Position numbers and translations under genes: made by a program. Below the pieces are notes generated by a model. The model searched no databases and was not told the origin of the DNA. It saw only the letters and a program-made list of their open reading frames with translations. DNA of 64,000 nt. It comes from Paenilisteria newyorkensis (GTDB lineage Bacteria; Bacillota; Bacilli; Lactobacillales; Listeriaceae). Below are positions 1 through 7,815 of this stretch, piece by piece; the stretch's first letter is position 1, and every line of letters starts with the position of its first letter. The stretch spans positions 62,001-126,000 of the forward strand of contig NZ_JNFB01000012.1 in the NCBI RefSeq assembly GCF_000766145.1, given 5' to 3'.

Positions 1-2
1 AA

Positions 3-569
3 TTAGCACGCGAAATGACGATGCTATCCCAATCACCAGATGGCCTAATCGATGTCGTCGTTCGCGATCTCGTCAGCTATGGCCGGATGCCGTACAAATC
101 ATGGCTTGGCACAATGGAAAAAGAAGATGAGCTTGCCGTGGATTGGGCGATGAACGTTTGCAACCTAGAAGAACTCGCGTATCGACCACTACACACGCTT
201 TCAGGAGGCGAAAAGCAACGCGCTTGGCTTGCGATGGCGCTCGCACAAAAAACACCGATTCTGCTCTTAGACGAGCCGACAACGTATCTCGATATTTCGC
301 ATCAACTCGAATTACTCGACTTATTGAAGCAACTCAATCAAGATTTCAACATGTCGATTATTCTCGTCCTGCACGATCTAAACCAGGCAGCCGGATACAG
401 CGATCACGTGATTGTCTGTGAAGAAGGAACCATCCAAAAAACAGGAACACCCGAAGAAGTTTTTACAAAACCCCTATTACGCGATATTTTCAAAATCGAA
501 GCAGAGATCCATCCGACCGAGCGAGGATTACGCGTTTTGCCAATCGCCTCGACGAAATTTCATTCATAA
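3..569 (+). CDS. ABC transporter ATP-binding protein, iron-siderophore (FecE/FhuC) type, 5' truncated
   Basis: The reading frame is already open at base 3 and runs into the ATG at 15, so the N-terminus, including the Walker A loop, lies outside the window. What remains shows the Q-loop region (MLSQSPDG), the ABC signature LSGGEKQR, Walker B LLLDEPTTYLD and the switch histidine in VLHDLNQA. The tail EVFTKPLLRDIFKIE is typical of ATPases that power iron(III)-siderophore, haem or cobalamin importers at the cytoplasmic face. In L. monocytogenes an iron-complex ATPase gene lies in the same place beside the paired SEDS genes, which supports the call. The substrate cannot be read from the ATPase alone; permease and binding-protein genes would be upstream. 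Confidence 0.85.
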   Translation, partial: LAREMTMLSQSPDGLIDVVVRDLVSYGRMPYKSWLGTMEKEDELAVDWAMNVCNLEELAYRPLHTLSGGEKQRAWLAMALAQKTPILLLDEPTTYLDISHQLELLDLLKQLNQDFNMSIILVLHDLNQAAGYSDHVIVCEEGTIQKTGTPEEVFTKPLLRDIFKIEAEIHPTERGLRVLPIASTKFHS

Positions 570-599
570 AGTTAAAGATAATTTAAAGATTTATAAAGC

Positions 600-651
600 C
601 GGTTCTAGGAAACTAAGACAGCACCTTGTTTTGTTCCCTAGAGCCGTTTTT
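600..651 (+). terminator. Probable Rho-independent terminator after the ABC ATPase
   Basis: An imperfect inverted repeat (600-611 with 634-646, one bulged C and one G-U pair) is followed by TTTTTC. It lies about 30 bases after the ATPase stop codon. The loop is long (about 20 nt), so strength is uncertain. Confidence 0.5.
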
Positions 652-750
652 CGATGCATTAGAATTCGATGAAAAAGCTTCCTATCTCGCTTGAAATTTT
701 ATATAATAGAGGGGTTGATTTAGACAGAATAAGGACGCAGGAGGCCGCAC

Positions 751-1908
751 ATGAACACGAGTCGAGAAAATAGCACCAGAATAGATTATTCCATCATTTT
801 ATTGGTTATGTGCTTGTGTCTTACCGGCATCGCAGCAATCTACATCGCGAGTTTAACGAACAATCAATACGCAACGGACTTCCTCGTTAGGCAGCTTATT
901 TGGCTTGTCGCAGGAGCCGTTATTATCATAATTATCGTGAAATATTTCGACTATGACAGACTACAACAAACGGCGTATTATCTCTACGGATTAGGTCTTT
1001 TTTTATTGGTGCTCGTTTTTGCACCGGTCATTGGTATCGAGCGAAAAGGCGCGCAGAGTTGGGTCGGAACAGAGGCGATCAACATCCAGCCTTCCGAACT
1101 GATGAAAAGTTTCCTGATTGTCGCGCTCGCGAAGCTCATCTGGGATCACACGAAGAAAACATCTATTCGCACGCTAAAAACCGATTTTCACCTTTTTATA
1201 AAAATCAGTCTCATGACCTTGGCGCCGATTACGCTAATTATGCTACAATCGGACTTGGGAACTTCGCTCGTGCTCATCTCAATCATGGTGGGCATGATGT
1301 TTATCTCAGGTATCACTTGGCGCCTACTACTGCCCATTTTTGGCGGGATCGCAGCGATTGGAACGACCTTAATTCTACTCGTGCTAAAAAGTCCAAGTAC
1401 CCTGACGTCGCTTGGATTCCAGAAATATCAGTTCAACCGGATTACGTCTTGGCTGGAGCCTGAAAAAGATCCGCTAGATACGGGGATGCAGCTTTTGAAA
1501 TCGATGCGGGCGGTTGGTTCAGGAGAATTACAAGGAAGCGGCATCGGATATGAGGCGATTGAAATACCGGAGAACCATAATGATTTTATTTTTACAATTA
1601 TCGGTGGGGACTTCGGCTTTGTTGGTGCATGCGTCTTAATTGTGTTATACTTCTTATTAGTTTACCAAATTATTCGTGTCGCTCTGGATGTGGGAATTCC
1701 TTTTTATTCCTATATTTGTACAGGCGTCGTAGCGATGATTTTCTTTCATGTGCTACAAAATATTGGGATGACGATCGGTATGTTGCCGATTACGGGGATT
1801 CCGCTGCTATTTGTTAGTTATGGCGGAAGTGCAATGTTAGGGAGTTTAATGGCGATTGGCCTTGTATTATCTGTCCGTTACAATGCGCCAAAAGCAATGG
1901 ATTTATAA
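751..1908 (+). CDS. SEDS-family peptidoglycan polymerase (FtsW/RodA type), first of a tandem pair
   Basis: This is a 385-residue protein with about ten hydrophobic membrane spans and no soluble domain, as in FtsW/RodA/SpoVE proteins, which polymerise lipid II into glycan strands with a class B PBP partner. Family motifs are visible: QPSELMK, QSDLGTS, the segment PENHNDFIF with the catalytic-type Asp at residue 278, and GIPLLFVSYGGSAML near the C-terminus. The start follows AGGAGG at good spacing. It departs from the usual QPDLGT by having Ser for Pro. A close paralogue follows 75 bases downstream. Whether it serves division or elongation is not decided by sequence; Listeria carries several SEDS genes. 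Confidence 0.9.
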   Translation: MNTSRENSTRIDYSIILLVMCLCLTGIAAIYIASLTNNQYATDFLVRQLIWLVAGAVIIIIIVKYFDYDRLQQTAYYLYGLGLFLLVLVFAPVIGIERKGAQSWVGTEAINIQPSELMKSFLIVALAKLIWDHTKKTSIRTLKTDFHLFIKISLMTLAPITLIMLQSDLGTSLVLISIMVGMMFISGITWRLLLPIFGGIAAIGTTLILLVLKSPSTLTSLGFQKYQFNRITSWLEPEKDPLDTGMQLLKSMRAVGSGELQGSGIGYEAIEIPENHNDFIFTIIGGDFGFVGACVLIVLYFLLVYQIIRVALDVGIPFYSYICTGVVAMIFFHVLQNIGMTIGMLPITGIPLLFVSYGGSAMLGSLMAIGLVLSVRYNAPKAMDL

Positions 1909-1982
1909 ATTTTTAGAACTGTATGGAAAGTAACAGAGGTTTGGAAGAAATAACTTATTCCATCCAGTAAGGAGCGTTAAGA

Positions 1983-3158
1983 ATGAATTCGCAAAACAAA
2001 ATGTCTGCGAGAATCGATTATGGCATCGTGTTATCTCTCATGTTATTATGCGTTATAAGTATGATTTCAATTTACAGCGCACAGTTAACAAATGAGCAAT
2101 ACAACGCCAACTTTGTCATGAAACAAGCCGTGTGGTTTGTAGTCAGTGGCTTTGCTATTTTCGTTATTATGCAATTTGATTATGAACGGCTGACTAAATG
2201 GGCCTACTATTTTTATGGAATCGGTCTTTTAATGTTAGTTTTCGTATTATTCTTCGGAAAAGAAATAAACGGCGCGAAAAGTTGGATTATCATTCCGTTT
2301 CTAGGAAGTCTGCAACCATCGGAAGTCGTGAAAGTCATCCTGATTATCACCCTCGCAAAAGTGATTTGGGATCATAATCGGAAATATAAGATGCATAACG
2401 TGAAATATGATTTCCTATTACTGGTAAAAATGGGTATCATCACAATTATCCCGATTGGTTTAATCATGTTGCAACCCGATTTAGGAACTGGTCTCGTTTT
2501 CATCGCGATTATGTCTGGGATGATTCTCGTGTCCGGCATCACGTGGAAACTGATTGTGCCGATTTATGGCTCGATTGTTGCTGTCGGCGGTACATTGCTA
2601 TACTTAGTGCTCTATCATGAGAGCTGGCTCGTAAAATTAGGCTTTAAATCCTATCAATTTGAGCGGATTCATACGTGGATTAATCCAGAATCGGATCCTC
2701 AAGGTGGCGGTTATCAAGTGCTGCGAGCGATGACGGCGATTGGCTCTGGTCAAATTGGCGGGAATGGTGCGGGTTATAATGCCATCGCGATTCCGGAAAA
2801 CCATAATGATTTTATTTTCACAGTCATTGGTGGCGATTTTGGATTCATCGGTGCGAGTATTTTGCTAGCGATTTATTTCTTGTTGATTTACCAAATTATT
2901 CGTGTGGCACTTGATATTGGGATTCCGTTTTATTCGTATATTTGTACAGGCGTTGTCATGATGATTATGTTCCACGTTTTCGAAAATGTGGGGATGAACA
3001 TCGGCTTGCTACCAATTACAGGGATTCCGTTACCGTTCATTAGTTACGGAGGAAGTGCGCTCCTCGGAAATATGATGGCGATTGGTCTGGTTCTTGGAAT
3101 TAGGTACAATTACCAGAAATCGATGTTTACGGTGAAAGAGGAGAAACTCGCGGACTAA
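1983..3158 (+). CDS. SEDS-family peptidoglycan polymerase (FtsW/RodA type), second of the pair
   Basis: A 391-residue multi-spanning protein clearly related to the preceding gene along its whole length, sharing the segments SARIDYGI, ENHNDFIF and YQIIRVALDIGIPFYSYICTGV. It keeps the canonical QPDLGTGL motif and GIPLPFISYGGSALL, so it looks like the more conventional copy. The catalytic-type Asp is residue 276. The start follows AAGGAG. No terminator separates the two genes, so they may be one transcript ending at the hairpin at 3164. In L. monocytogenes two such genes lie side by side at the matching place (lmo2428 and lmo2427, from memory). Role in division versus elongation is unknown. Confidence 0.9.
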   Translation: MNSQNKMSARIDYGIVLSLMLLCVISMISIYSAQLTNEQYNANFVMKQAVWFVVSGFAIFVIMQFDYERLTKWAYYFYGIGLLMLVFVLFFGKEINGAKSWIIIPFLGSLQPSEVVKVILIITLAKVIWDHNRKYKMHNVKYDFLLLVKMGIITIIPIGLIMLQPDLGTGLVFIAIMSGMILVSGITWKLIVPIYGSIVAVGGTLLYLVLYHESWLVKLGFKSYQFERIHTWINPESDPQGGGYQVLRAMTAIGSGQIGGNGAGYNAIAIPENHNDFIFTVIGGDFGFIGASILLAIYFLLIYQIIRVALDIGIPFYSYICTGVVMMIMFHVFENVGMNIGLLPITGIPLPFISYGGSALLGNMMAIGLVLGIRYNYQKSMFTVKEEKLAD

Positions 3159-3163
3159 AATAG

Positions 3164-3203
3164 ATTACCTTGTCTGGAAGATGCGGATAAGGTAATTTTT
3201 TTA
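3164..3203 (+). terminator. Rho-independent terminator after the SEDS pair
   Basis: ATTACCTT at 3164-3171 pairs with AAGGTAAT at 3189-3196, followed by a run of seven T. It sits a few bases after the stop codon of the second SEDS gene. Confidence 0.85.
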
Positions 3204-3223
3204 TGTTTTTTTCAGGGAACTAT

Positions 3224-3252
3224 TTGTTATTGTAATCGAAATCTATTATGAT
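3224..3252 (+). promoter_or_regulatory. Sigma-A promoter for the ArsC/Spx-like gene and gcvH
   Basis: TTGTTA (3224-3229), a 17-base spacer and TATGAT (3247-3252) lie just downstream of the terminator and about 40 bases before the ATG at 3291. Confidence 0.7.
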
Positions 3253-3290
3253 AGGGGTAGCACTACAATTTTGGGAGGGGAAAAACAAAT

Positions 3291-3644
3291 ATGATTACTT
3301 TTTACTGGTATCCGAAATGTTCGACATGCAAGAAAGCAAAACAGTGGCTAGATGAGAACGATGTGGCTTATAATCAAGTAGACATGATTGAAACACCACC
3401 GAAAAAAGAGGAATTACAGAAATGGTTTAAAAATAGTGACTTAGGAATTCGCCGTTTCTTCAATACAAGTGGCATTTTGTATCGCGAAATGGGTTTAAAA
3501 GATAAAGTGGACCAAATGACGGAGGATGAAGCGTTTACATTACTCGCGACAGATGGTAAACTAATTAAGAGGCCAATCGTTACGGATGGCAAAAAAGTGA
3601 CACTTGGCTTCAAGGAAAGCGAATTTGTAGAAAACTGGAAGTAA
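3291..3644 (+). CDS. ArsC/Spx-family protein (YusI-like arsenate reductase fold)
   Basis: A 117-residue small cytosolic protein with the N-terminal thioredoxin-like motif WYPKCSTCKKAKQWL, giving a CxxC at residues 10-13 as in Spx/MgsR and the ArsC-like YusI family. The middle (GILYREMGLKDKV) and the end (RPIVTDGKKVTLGFKE) match the family pattern, including the KRPIV segment. It is the usual length for the family. Strong SD (GGGAGGGG) precedes the ATG. Gene order with gcvH directly behind matches other Listeria and Bacillus genomes. It is probably not a real arsenate reductase; a redox or regulatory role is likelier but not shown. Confidence 0.85.
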   Translation: MITFYWYPKCSTCKKAKQWLDENDVAYNQVDMIETPPKKEELQKWFKNSDLGIRRFFNTSGILYREMGLKDKVDQMTEDEAFTLLATDGKLIKRPIVTDGKKVTLGFKESEFVENWK

Positions 3645-3672
3645 ATACTGACTTGAAGGGGGATTTATTAAG

Positions 3673-4050
3673 ATGAGTTTACCAAAGGATTTACGTTATT
3701 CAGAAGAGCACGAATGGGTGAAAGATGACGCGGGAAATTTCGTTATCGGGATTACAGATTTTGCGCAAGATCAACTAGGCGACATCGTTTTCGTTGAGTT
3801 ACCAGAAGTGGGCGACACGATTACACAAGGCGATTCGATTGGAAGTATTGAATCTGTTAAAACTGTATCTGATTTTTACGCGCCAATCACGGGTAAAGTG
3901 GTTGCAGTGAATGAGGAATTAGAAGATGCGCCAGAACTACTTAACTCAGCGCCATATGATGCGGGTTGGTTGTTGAAAGTGGAAGATGCGGACGCGGCTC
4001 AAGTTGCAGCATTACTTTCGGCGGAAGATTACGAAAAAACATTAGACTAA
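3673..4050 (+). CDS. gcvH: Glycine cleavage system H protein
   Basis: A 125-residue lipoyl-carrier protein. It shuttles the aminomethyl group between the P and T proteins of glycine cleavage and, in Firmicutes, is also the hub for lipoyl transfer to other enzymes. The lipoylation site is Lys63 in [15 protein letters not shown], and the N-terminal EEHEWVK and C-terminal GWLLKVE segments are typical. Start at the ATG after GAAGGGGG. It is separated by 28 bases from the ArsC-like gene and followed by a terminator. No gcvP or gcvT is nearby, as is usual for this stand-alone copy. Confidence 0.97.
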   Translation: MSLPKDLRYSEEHEWVKDDAGNFVIGITDFAQDQLGDIVFVELPEVGDTITQGDSIGSIESVKTVSDFYAPITGKVVAVNEELEDAPELLNSAPYDAGWLLKVEDADAAQVAALLSAEDYEKTLD

Positions 4051-4063
4051 TGGTGATACATAG

Positions 4064-4100
4064 AAGACCCTGCTTGCATTATGCGACGGGGTTTTCTTCT
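4064..4100 (+). terminator. Terminator downstream of gcvH
   Basis: ACCCTGCTTGC (around 4067) can pair with GCGACGGGGT (around 4083-4092), followed by TTTTCTTCTTTT. Its presence argues that the ATG at 4081, inside the hairpin, is not the start of the next gene. Confidence 0.7.
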
Positions 4101-4116
4101 TTTGGAGGGATTGAAC

Positions 4117-4422
4117 TTGGTAGATATTTGGAATAAACAGCAATTGATGGCGCGACTCGATGCTCGTGAAGATTTTGCGGTATATTTTTTCACGCCGATG
4201 TGTTTGGGATGTCAGCAGGCGATGAAGTTGGTGGATTTGGCGGATGAAACGATACCAGAGCTTACGATTGGCAAAATGGATTTGAATTATGTCCCGGAAT
4301 TGGCGGAGCGCTGGGCGATTACGAATGTGCCGGTGTTGCTCGTGTTTAAGGGCGGGGAACTTGCGGGGACGAGTTATCGGATGGGGAATATGATGGAGGT
4401 TTATGATTTTTTGAAGGAGTGA
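4117..4422 (+). CDS. Thioredoxin-like protein
   Basis: A protein of about 101 residues with the thioredoxin fold pattern: YFFTPMCLGCQQA carries the CxxC at residues 29-32, followed by KMDLNYVPELAERWAITNVPVLLVFKGG with the cis-Pro (VPVLL). I place the start at the TTG at 4117, eight bases after GGAGG (4104-4108), because the upstream ATG at 4081 lies inside the gcvH terminator. CLGC rather than CGPC suggests a specialised thiol-disulphide partner. It corresponds in position to a thioredoxin-like gene after gcvH in L. monocytogenes (lmo2424, from memory). Confidence 0.85.
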   Translation: MVDIWNKQQLMARLDAREDFAVYFFTPMCLGCQQAMKLVDLADETIPELTIGKMDLNYVPELAERWAITNVPVLLVFKGGELAGTSYRMGNMMEVYDFLKE

Positions 4423-4427
4423 GGGAA

Positions 4428-4457
4428 CTTGGGAGCGGGGGGCTTCTGAGTTTTTTT
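4428..4457 (+). terminator. Terminator after the thioredoxin-like gene
   Basis: CTTGGGAGC (4428-4436) pairs, with wobble pairs, with GCTTCTGAG (4442-4450), followed by seven T. Confidence 0.75.
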
Positions 4458-4527
4458 GTCTCGATTTTTTATTTTTTTATTTAAATATTGTATACTTAAG
4501 AAGAATGAGGGCGCGGAGGTGGAGAAG

Positions 4528-5181
4528 ATGGCGATAAGAGAGATTTTGTTGGATGAATATGGTTACAATGAACCGATTGTGACGACGAATATGAGTAAGC
4601 AGAATTTCGGATTGAAGCCGGATAGCTTGCGCAGAAATATTAATCGATTAGTGGAGAAAAAGGAGATGGCGCGTTTTTGTGACGGTGTTTATTATTTTCC
4701 GAAATGGAACGAAATGTTGCAGCAGAACACGCAAGTTAGTGAGCGAGTCGTGATTGAAAGGAAATATATTCAAGATAAAACGGAGCGTTATGGTTATTTT
4801 TCGGGGCTTGCATTGGCGAATGAATTGCAGCTAACGACACAAGTTCCTGCTGTGCTTGAAATTGTAACGGAGAATAATGCGAGTAAAAAAAGAACGGTGA
4901 TGTTGAAAAATACGCCGTTAACGTTGAAAAAGGCGCGCGTCCCAATTACGTTTGAGAATTATAAAGTCCTGCAAGTGTTTGATTTATTGACAGATAAGGT
5001 TTCCTACAATGAGGTACCGAAAGAAATCATGATAGATCGGCTTAAAGCTTATTTGGAGGACGTCACTTTATCGGAAGCGGAGATTATTGAAATTATTGCT
5101 AAGTATCCCAGTAAAACATCGAAAGAATTAATTGAAACGGGGTTATATCATGCACTTATTCAAGGACAAAGAGACGTTTGA
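4528..5181 (+). CDS. AbiEi-like antitoxin of a type IV toxin-antitoxin pair
   Basis: A 217-residue protein. The N-terminal part (residues 1-60) reads as a winged helix (KQNFGLKPDSLRRNINRLVEKKEMARFCDGVYYFP), as in AbiEi antitoxins and DUF6088-type regulators; the rest resembles the AbiEi C-terminal domain. AbiEi proteins repress their own operon and neutralise the nucleotidyltransferase toxin AbiEii. The start is the ATG at 4528, after GGAGGTGGAG; the longer frame begins in the T-tail of the upstream terminator. A TATACT box lies at 4491-4496. The toxin gene begins inside its 3' end (32-base overlap), the usual arrangement. It sits between thioredoxin-like and CDF genes that are neighbours in L. 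monocytogenes as I recall, so the pair looks inserted. Confidence 0.75.
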   Translation: MAIREILLDEYGYNEPIVTTNMSKQNFGLKPDSLRRNINRLVEKKEMARFCDGVYYFPKWNEMLQQNTQVSERVVIERKYIQDKTERYGYFSGLALANELQLTTQVPAVLEIVTENNASKKRTVMLKNTPLTLKKARVPITFENYKVLQVFDLLTDKVSYNEVPKEIMIDRLKAYLEDVTLSEAEIIEIIAKYPSKTSKELIETGLYHALIQGQRDV

Positions 5182-6157
5182 GCAACTTATCATTGCGACG
5201 GGTGCTGCTAAATCGTTATCAGAAGCTATTGTAGAGAAAGATTATTATGTGTCGATGCTATTGAGAGAGTTGAGCGAACGGTTGCCAGATATTGTTTTTA
5301 AAGGTGGCACGTCGTTATCGAAAGCGTACCATGTGATAGATCGGTTTTCTGAGGATATTGATCTTACGTTTGTGGCGAGGTTGAAGAATACGGAATTGAA
5401 GCGGAGTAAGGAATGTATTATAGCGATAATTGCTGATTTGGGCTTAGAGTTAGCTAATCCGGATAGAGTTATGTCGCGGAGACGGTTTAATTGTTACGAA
5501 ATTTATTTGGATAATTTGCGGCCCAATCATGCATTAAAGGAACATCTTCTGATTGAGACTTTTGCGCATTATGTGCCTTATCCTGTTGTGGAAAAGCGGA
5601 TTTCTAATTATATTTTTGAATATCTGGAATCTATAGATAGAATCGATTTAGCAGAGGTATTTCCTGAGTTGAAACCATTTTCAATGAAAGTCCAGTCGAT
5701 AGAGCGAACCTACATCGATAAAATTTTTGCTGTGATGGATCATTATGTGAAATGTAATAGCATTGGGCTATCGAGGCATTTGTATGATTTGCATAAGATA
5801 GCCGAGCATGTAGATGTAAAAAGTGAGACGATACGCTCGCTTTTTTTAGATGTGCAAAAAGAGCTTGCTGTCGATGTGGAACAGAATCCTTCTGCGGAGA
5901 TTGGCTTTGCATGCCAGAAGGTGCTTATATCGTTGTTGGAATCGGATTACTATAAAGCGGATTATGAGTCAATTACAGCGCAACTTATTCAAGATAATAT
6001 GTCGTATGAGGCGGTTAAATTATTCTTATTGGTCACGTTTGAGAACATGTGTGATTGTTTCGCTCGCCCAACAAAGTTTCGTGTCCGATATAGAAATGAG
6101 TCGCCTAAAAAAGGTTGCTATAGACCCACACGAATGAGGTGTGGTACTATACTTTAG
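5150..6157 (+). CDS. AbiEii/AbiGii-family nucleotidyltransferase toxin
   Basis: A 335-residue protein with the family's catalytic block KGGTSLSKAYHVIDRFSEDIDLTF: the GG(T/S)xxL/K motif and the SEDIDL aspartates that hold the metal and nucleotide. This family inhibits growth by transferring nucleotides, in characterised cases to tRNA ends, and can abort phage infection. The start is taken at the ATG at 5150, within the antitoxin's last codons; a TTG at 5132 is possible. The frame continues through a small hairpin (CCACAC/GTGTGG near 6125-6142), and the last 30 or so residues are rich in Arg, Cys and Pro, so a late frameshift is possible. Confidence 0.8.
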   Translation: MHLFKDKETFEQLIIATGAAKSLSEAIVEKDYYVSMLLRELSERLPDIVFKGGTSLSKAYHVIDRFSEDIDLTFVARLKNTELKRSKECIIAIIADLGLELANPDRVMSRRRFNCYEIYLDNLRPNHALKEHLLIETFAHYVPYPVVEKRISNYIFEYLESIDRIDLAEVFPELKPFSMKVQSIERTYIDKIFAVMDHYVKCNSIGLSRHLYDLHKIAEHVDVKSETIRSLFLDVQKELAVDVEQNPSAEIGFACQKVLISLLESDYYKADYESITAQLIQDNMSYEAVKLFLLVTFENMCDCFARPTKFRVRYRNESPKKGCYRPTRMRCGTIL

Positions 6158-6186
6158 GTAGTTATTTATGTTAACGGGGGTAAGTG

Positions 6187-7059
6187 ATGAGCAATTCTAA
6201 TTTGACTATTCTATCGGTAATAAGTAATTTTGTTATCGTTATTTTGAAATTTATTGTGGGGTTTTTGACGGGATCGGTCGCGGTTATTTCGGAGGCTGTG
6301 CATTCGTCGATGGATTTGTTTGCGTCGGTGATTACTTTTTTCTCGATTCGGATTTCGAACCGGCCGGCAGATGATGATCATCCATATGGGCATGGGAAGG
6401 CAGAGAACATCGCTGGGACGATTGAGACGCTGCTTATTTTTGTGGCGGGTATTTGGATTATTTATGAGTCGATGAATAAGTTTTTCAATCCGCATGAGAT
6501 TCGGTTTCCTGCGCTTGGGATTGCGGTGATGTTGTTTGGGGCAGCGGTGAATATTGTGGTTTCTCGGGTGATTAAGAAGGCGGCGGACAAGGAGAATTCG
6601 GTGGCGATGAAGTCGAACGCGCTTCATTTGTATACGGATGTGTTTACGTCGCTTGGGATTGCGTTTAGTTTGTTGCTCGTTCATTTGACGGGCTGGTTAT
6701 GGCTTGATCCGGTGATCGCGATTCTGACGGCGTTTTATATTATGTATGAGGCTTGGAAGTTGTTGAAGGAATCGTTTCCACCACTCATGGATAAGCGTTT
6801 GTCGCCGAGTGAGGAAGCGGAGATTAAGCGGATTATTATGTCGCATCAGGCGGATTTTATTGAGTTTCATGATTTCCGGTCGCGTCGTGCTGGTGCGCAG
6901 GAATATATTGATTTTCATTTGGTTGTGGCGAATAATCAGACGATCGAGCAGGCGCATTCGCTATGTGATGTGATTGAGAAGGAAATTTATGATTTTTATG
7001 CGAAGGCACAAGTGTTGATTCATTTGGAGCCGGAGCAGGAACGAATTTTGACGAAATAA
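6187..7059 (+). CDS. Cation diffusion facilitator (CDF) family metal exporter
   Basis: A 290-residue inner-membrane protein with six predicted spans followed by a cytosolic C-terminal domain (from about residue 205). The metal site of the second span (EAVHSSMDLFAS) and fifth span (HLYTDVFTSLG) shows the conserved HxxxD pairs, and HPYGHGKAENIA follows span 2 as expected. Members export Zn, Mn, Co or Fe in exchange for protons. ATG 6187 lies six bases after GGGGG; the GTG at 6184 is less well placed. Gene order places it directly before cesR, as in L. monocytogenes. Metal specificity cannot be told. Confidence 0.9.
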   Translation: MSNSNLTILSVISNFVIVILKFIVGFLTGSVAVISEAVHSSMDLFASVITFFSIRISNRPADDDHPYGHGKAENIAGTIETLLIFVAGIWIIYESMNKFFNPHEIRFPALGIAVMLFGAAVNIVVSRVIKKAADKENSVAMKSNALHLYTDVFTSLGIAFSLLLVHLTGWLWLDPVIAILTAFYIMYEAWKLLKESFPPLMDKRLSPSEEAEIKRIIMSHQADFIEFHDFRSRRAGAQEYIDFHLVVANNQTIEQAHSLCDVIEKEIYDFYAKAQVLIHLEPEQERILTK

Positions 7060-7071
7060 CGCGGGCCTTTA

Positions 7072-7080
7072 TGTTACAAT
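7072..7080 (+). promoter_or_regulatory. Extended -10 promoter upstream of cesR
   Basis: TGTTACAAT, a TGn-extended -10 box, lies about 37 bases before the cesR ATG. A possible -35 TTGACG at 7048-7053 is at 21 bases, too far for normal spacing. Confidence 0.45.
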
Positions 7081-7116
7081 ACAAGTATGTGAAACGAAAA
7101 GTGAGGTGGCGCAAGG

Positions 7117-7815
7117 ATGACATCGATTTTAATTGCGGATGATGATAAGGAAATTGTGGATTTAGTGAAATTATATCTTCAGAATGAGGGCTATACGATT
7201 TATTATGCTTATGACGGCGCGCAGGTCTGGGAAACGGTGCAAAAAGAGCAGCTGGATTTGGTTGTGTTGGATATTATGATGCCGAAAATGGATGGTCTGG
7301 AGGTCTGTCGATTAATGCGTCAAGAGGGGATTACGACGCCGATTTTGATGCTGAGTGCGAAGGCAGAGGATAATGATAAAATTATGGGACTCTTGACTGG
7401 AGCGGATGATTATATGGTGAAGCCGTTTAATCCGCTAGAGTTGTCGGTGCGCGTGAAGGCGATTTTGCGACGGGTGCAGTTGATGCGTCAGGGGAATATG
7501 GGTAGTACGCCGCTGAATCAGTTGATTTTAGGCCCCATCGTGATTGATCGGGAGTTGCATACGGTGATGGTGAATGAGAAGGATTTGCATTTGACGACGT
7601 CGGAATTTGATATTTTATTTTTGCTGGCGAATGAGCCGGGTCGTGTTTTTAGTTCTGAGCTGATTTTTGAACGGATTTGGCAGGAGAAGGCGCTGGGTGC
7701 GAGTAAGACGGTGATGGTGCATATCAGCAATTTACGTGATAAGTTGAAGGATGCGATGGACGGAGAAAATGTGATCAAAACCATTTGGGGAGTAGGTTAT
7801 AAAATTGAGGTTTAA
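7117..7815 (+). CDS. cesR: Response regulator CesR (OmpR/PhoB type)
   Basis: A 232-residue regulator: receiver domain (1-120) with the acidic pair DDD at 8-10, phosphoacceptor Asp52 in VVLDIMMPKMDG and Lys in MVKPFNPLE; C-terminal winged helix (about 135-232) with LTTSEFDILFLLANEPGRVFSSE and VMVHISNLRDKL. In L. monocytogenes CesRK senses cell-wall stress from beta-lactams and ethanol and turns on wall-related genes. The identification as CesR rests on gene order (CDF gene before, kinase behind, metNIQ beyond) rather than on alignment. The kinase gene overlaps its 3' end by 11 bases, giving tight co-translation. Confidence 0.85.
   Translation: MTSILIADDDKEIVDLVKLYLQNEGYTIYYAYDGAQVWETVQKEQLDLVVLDIMMPKMDGLEVCRLMRQEGITTPILMLSAKAEDNDKIMGLLTGADDYMVKPFNPLELSVRVKAILRRVQLMRQGNMGSTPLNQLILGPIVIDRELHTVMVNEKDLHLTTSEFDILFLLANEPGRVFSSELIFERIWQEKALGASKTVMVHISNLRDKLKDAMDGENVIKTIWGVGYKIEV

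Noticed and set aside
4456-4527. 24-codon N-terminal extension of the AbiEi-like gene
   Set aside because: It starts with TTG in the T-tail of a terminator; ATG 4528 has a strong SD.
6120-6153. CCACAC/GTGTGG hairpin plus TATACT before the CDF gene as a promoter with operator
   Set aside because: No -35 box at acceptable spacing; it may equally be a terminator or part of the toxin gene's 3' end.
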